From NCBI GenBank assembly GCA_002401695.1, contig NVTV01000002.1, positions 372,001-436,000 of the forward strand: DNA of 64,000 bases, given 5' to 3'. A program made the translations under genes and the position numbers. This document shows, one piece after another, positions 61,513-64,000 of this stretch. The notes below the pieces were generated by a model that was not told the origin of the DNA, searched no databases, and worked only from the letters and a program-made list of their open reading frames with translations. Each line of letters starts with the position of its first letter. Position 1 is the stretch's first letter. The stretch comes from Alphaproteobacteria bacterium. GTDB taxonomy: Bacteria > Pseudomonadota > Alphaproteobacteria > Micavibrionales > Micavibrionaceae.

Positions 61513-62862
61513 ATGAATTTTGAAGAGTTAGGCCTCAGCGCCCCGATATTAGAAGCGATTAAAGATTGCGGATATGACACGCCAACCCCCATTCAGGAAA
61601 AGGCAATCCCACATATCTTGATGGCGCGCGATGTCGTTGGCTTGGCGCAAACAGGAACAGGAAAGACGGCGGGCTTTACCTTGCCGATGATTGAAATTCT
61701 GGCAGGTGGACGTGCAAAGGCACGTATGCCGCGCTCTCTTATTCTTTCCCCCACCCGCGAACTTGCCGCGCAGATTGCTGAAAACTTTGATACATATGGT
61801 AAAAATTCCAAATTGACGAAGGCTCTTCTCGTTGGTGGGTCTTCCATGGCCGAGCAAATAAAAATTCTAGATCGTGGCGCGGACGTATTGATTGCAACCC
61901 CGGGGCGCCTGATTGACTTGTTCGAACGTGGCAAAATTTTGCTGAATGATATTAAAATTCTAGTGATTGATGAGGCTGACCGTATGCTGGATATGGGGTT
62001 TATTCCTGATATCGAGAAAATTTGCTCTCACTTGCCGCCTATTCGCCAGACATTGCTGTTTTCTGCAACAATGGCGCCGGAGATTAAGAAGCTGACCGAG
62101 AAATTCTTGATCAACCCCAGAGAAGTGGCCGTTTCTCCGCCTGCTTCGACGGCTGTTACCGTTCAGCAATTTCGGGTGAATGTTTCACCAAAGGGCAAAA
62201 ATGCTGTTTTAGAAAAAATTATCAAACAAGAAAAAGTGAAAACTGCATTTATCTTCTGTAATCGTAAGCGCGATGTTGATTCTTTAAGTAAGTGGCTGCA
62301 AGGCAGAGGCCATGATGCTCGTCCATTGCATGGTGATATGGCACAGGTCTCGCGGACGAAGACGCTGGAAGAATTCAAAGCCGGTAAAATACCGTTGCTT
62401 GTGTGCAGTGACGTTGCCGCGCGCGGTATCGATGTTGCGTCGGTTTCCCACGTGTTTAACTATGACGTGCCTGGTGCACCTGATGATTATGTGCATCGTG
62501 TTGGGCGGACAGGTCGCGCCGGTGAAACGGGCCGCGCATGGATGCTGGTAACGAAATATGATGATAAGCAATTGAACGCAGTGATTAAGCGCATAGGTAA
62601 AGAGATCGAAGTCGTTGATATGGGCGGCGAGCGTTCGGAGCCAAGAACAACATCGAAAGATGGGGCGGGGAAAGATGGCTCAGGTTCAAAAGAGCGTTCA
62701 AAACCTCAATCAAAGCCAAGGGTTTCGGCTTCGAAACCCGCACATTCCGCGCCGAAATCGCCGAATGTACCGCAAAAGAAAGCGCCGCGTACACATGATA
62801 CGTCGAATGATCGCGCCGACTCTGCGGGTTTTGGTGATGATGTTCCTGACTTTTTCAAATAA
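61513..62862 (+). CDS. rhlE: DEAD-box RNA helicase, RhlE-like
   Basis: ATP-dependent RNA helicase. The 449-residue protein has the helicase motifs in order: Q motif PTPIQEKAIP, AQTGTGKT (45-52), PTRELAAQI, TPGRLIDLF, DEAD (153-156), SAT (184-186), and HRVGRTGRAGETG. After about residue 370 there is a basic, Lys/Pro/Ser-rich tail of low complexity, which probably binds RNA non-specifically. RhlE or a cold-shock helicase of this family is the likeliest name; the tail is less conserved. Confidence 0.92.
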   Translation: MNFEELGLSAPILEAIKDCGYDTPTPIQEKAIPHILMARDVVGLAQTGTGKTAGFTLPMIEILAGGRAKARMPRSLILSPTRELAAQIAENFDTYGKNSKLTKALLVGGSSMAEQIKILDRGADVLIATPGRLIDLFERGKILLNDIKILVIDEADRMLDMGFIPDIEKICSHLPPIRQTLLFSATMAPEIKKLTEKFLINPREVAVSPPASTAVTVQQFRVNVSPKGKNAVLEKIIKQEKVKTAFIFCNRKRDVDSLSKWLQGRGHDARPLHGDMAQVSRTKTLEEFKAGKIPLLVCSDVAARGIDVASVSHVFNYDVPGAPDDYVHRVGRTGRAGETGRAWMLVTKYDDKQLNAVIKRIGKEIEVVDMGGERSEPRTTSKDGAGKDGSGSKERSKPQSKPRVSASKPAHSAPKSPNVPQKKAPRTHDTSNDRADSAGFGDDVPDFFK

Positions 62863-62960
62863 TGATAAGGCTGTGAATATCTGTGTGGGTTAATTGCCCA
62901 TCTATTGACTTTATGGGATGAAAACTCAAAACTGTATGTCTGGAGTCTGATGTAGATTCT

Positions 62961-64000
62961 ATGGAAATGCTGGCTAACCCTATGATACAAAAATCACATA
63001 CATTATTTTCTGTGCGCAGACTTCTCATTGCAGGGGTAAGCTGTTTTTCCCTTCTGTTTTTGTCGCATTCTGTTTCCGCTGCCGAAGGCAGAGAATCACC
63101 CGTTGATTTGCAAGCGGATAAATTGATTCATGATGATGGCGGGCAGATTGTAACCGCGTCCGGTGATGTGGTTTTGATACAGGATGGTAAAACTGTTAAG
63201 GCCGATGAAATTGTTTATAATCTAATGCAAGATACTGTTGTTGCGACAGGCCATGTTGAATTTACAGACGTCAATGGTGACAAGCATTATGCAGATCGCG
63301 CAGAGTTTAATAATGCGTTGAAAGATGGCTTTGTTGAGGGGCTTAAAACATTTCTGGTCGATGGCTCGCGGTTTAAGGCATCAAATGGTCGCCATGTGGG
63401 CGGTAACTCTACGATTATGAAGGATGCGTTCTATACGCCCTGTGAGTCTTGCAAGGATAACCCTGATGAAGCGCCCTTGTGGCAAATTCGCGCCTCTGAA
63501 GTGGAACATGATAAAGAAAACAAGGTTATCCGTTATCGTAACGCTCGTTTTGAGGTAAAGGGCGTGCCAATTGCCTATTTACCTTATTTTGCGCATCCCG
63601 ATGGTTCTGTGAAGCGTAAGAGTGGCTTTCTAACGCCCTCCGCTGGATTTAAAAGCGATTTAGGCGCTTTTGTACAGAGCAGCTATTACTGGAATATCGC
63701 ACCGAATAAAGATTTAACCACCGGATTAATGGTGATGACGGATGCTGCGCCGATGGCAATGGCGCAATGGCGGCAACGTTGGGCAAAGGCGTCTTTGATT
63801 GTAGATGGTAGTGTTACCTATTCCAAACGCACCGAAAGAGACTCTGGGCAAAATGTTGAAAGAGACAGGGAATTCAGAGGAAATCTTTCTGTCGATGGTG
63901 TCTGGGATATTAATGATAAATGGCGTAGCGGTCTAAAAATTGATGTTGCTTCGGATGATCAGTATTTACGTCAATATGATTTTGACAGCGATGATGTTCT
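62961..64000 (+). CDS. lptD: LPS-assembly protein LptD (5' part)
   Basis: LptD inserts lipopolysaccharide into the outer leaflet with LptE. The frame is open from 62961 to the window end. It has a signal peptide (cleavage near SVSAAEG), an N-terminal OstA/jelly-roll domain (VDLQADKLIHDDGGQIVTASGDV in parts), and the LptD-specific region with CESCKDNP, WQIRASEVEHD, FEVKGVPIAYLPYFAHPD and KSGFLTPSAG. The beta barrel begins after that and is cut by the window edge. The start is uncertain: ATG 62961, 62967 and 62982 are all in frame, and none has a strong ribosome-binding site. Confidence 0.92.
   Translation, partial: MEMLANPMIQKSHTLFSVRRLLIAGVSCFSLLFLSHSVSAAEGRESPVDLQADKLIHDDGGQIVTASGDVVLIQDGKTVKADEIVYNLMQDTVVATGHVEFTDVNGDKHYADRAEFNNALKDGFVEGLKTFLVDGSRFKASNGRHVGGNSTIMKDAFYTPCESCKDNPDEAPLWQIRASEVEHDKENKVIRYRNARFEVKGVPIAYLPYFAHPDGSVKRKSGFLTPSAGFKSDLGAFVQSSYYWNIAPNKDLTTGLMVMTDAAPMAMAQWRQRWAKASLIVDGSVTYSKRTERDSGQNVERDREFRGNLSVDGVWDINDKWRSGLKIDVASDDQYLRQYDFDSDDV

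Overview
The window is a chromosomal segment of a free-living, probably motile alphaproteobacterium. The evidence is the gene content: PhaR-regulated polyhydroxybutyrate (PHB) genes, an LdtR-type MarR regulator, a small DUF6898-like protein, a ubiquinol-cytochrome c chaperone, motA/motB, an alphaproteobacterial RF2 (SPY anticodon-like tripeptide, GGQ) and the gene order nrdR-ribD-ribE-ribB-ribH-nusB and plsX-fabH-ihfA-merR. Base composition is A/T-leaning for this class. The genus cannot be fixed from the sequence alone. The window is almost entirely core genome: no insertion sequence, CRISPR array, integrase, toxin-antitoxin pair or convincing prophage was seen.

Layout. 1-7.3 kb: a lipoprotein, TrkH potassium transporter, an OmpA-like lipoprotein, a degenerate DJ-1/PfpI protein, prfB with a programmed +1 frameshift, and a large exported coiled-coil protein. 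7.3-11.2 kb: PHB cluster (phaR divergent from a short PHA synthase-like gene, then phaA, phaB). 11.2-20.4 kb: AsmA; a minus-strand run YdcH-like/purE/purK/fumC/ribbon-helix-helix; phosphofructokinase; two membrane PH-domain proteins. 20.4-29.3 kb: ilvD, an L,D-transpeptidase and DUF882 cell-wall pair, folK-folP, a minus-strand trio (Ldh-family oxidoreductase, aspartate dehydrogenase, histidine phosphatase), recO. 29.3-36.2 kb: parC, yceI, motA-motB, hemB, ldtR. 36.2-44.7 kb: rpiB, glyA, nrdR, the riboflavin genes, nusB, a FliL-like protein, bamE, cytochrome bc1 chaperone, DUF177. 44.8-48.4 kb: rpmF, plsX, fabH, ihfA, a MerR regulator and tRNA-Pro(GGG). 48.4-50.05 kb: a small accessory-looking interval with two orphan genes. 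50.1-64 kb: rplM-rpsI, gamma-carbonic anhydrase, a full-length class I PHA synthase, hom-glpX, recJ, a Cys/His-rich membrane protein, hisI-gshB, an RhlE-like helicase and the 5' part of lptD, which runs off the window.

The genes connect mainly as central metabolism and envelope. phaA and phaB make 3-hydroxybutyryl-CoA; the class I PHA synthase at 52.9-54.7 kb polymerises it, and the short synthase-like protein beside phaR is a second enzyme of that fold. RibD, RibE, RibB and RibH cover riboflavin synthesis except GTP cyclohydrolase II, because the second domain of RibB has lost its zinc ligands. PFK and GlpX are opposing steps at fructose-1,6-bisphosphate. PlsX, FabH, BamE, LptD, AsmA and the L,D-transpeptidase pair serve envelope building.

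The strongest oddities are a roughly 50-residue acidic/proline insert in NusB, the degenerate RibB second domain, the PfpI-like protein without its nucleophile, TGC/GCA dyads beside both PHA synthase genes, and the orphan interval next to tRNA-Pro with a putative roughly 55-nt promoter-terminator unit. I did not find a clear multi-gene undescribed system. Positions of regulatory sites come from reading by eye; no search or folding program was run.
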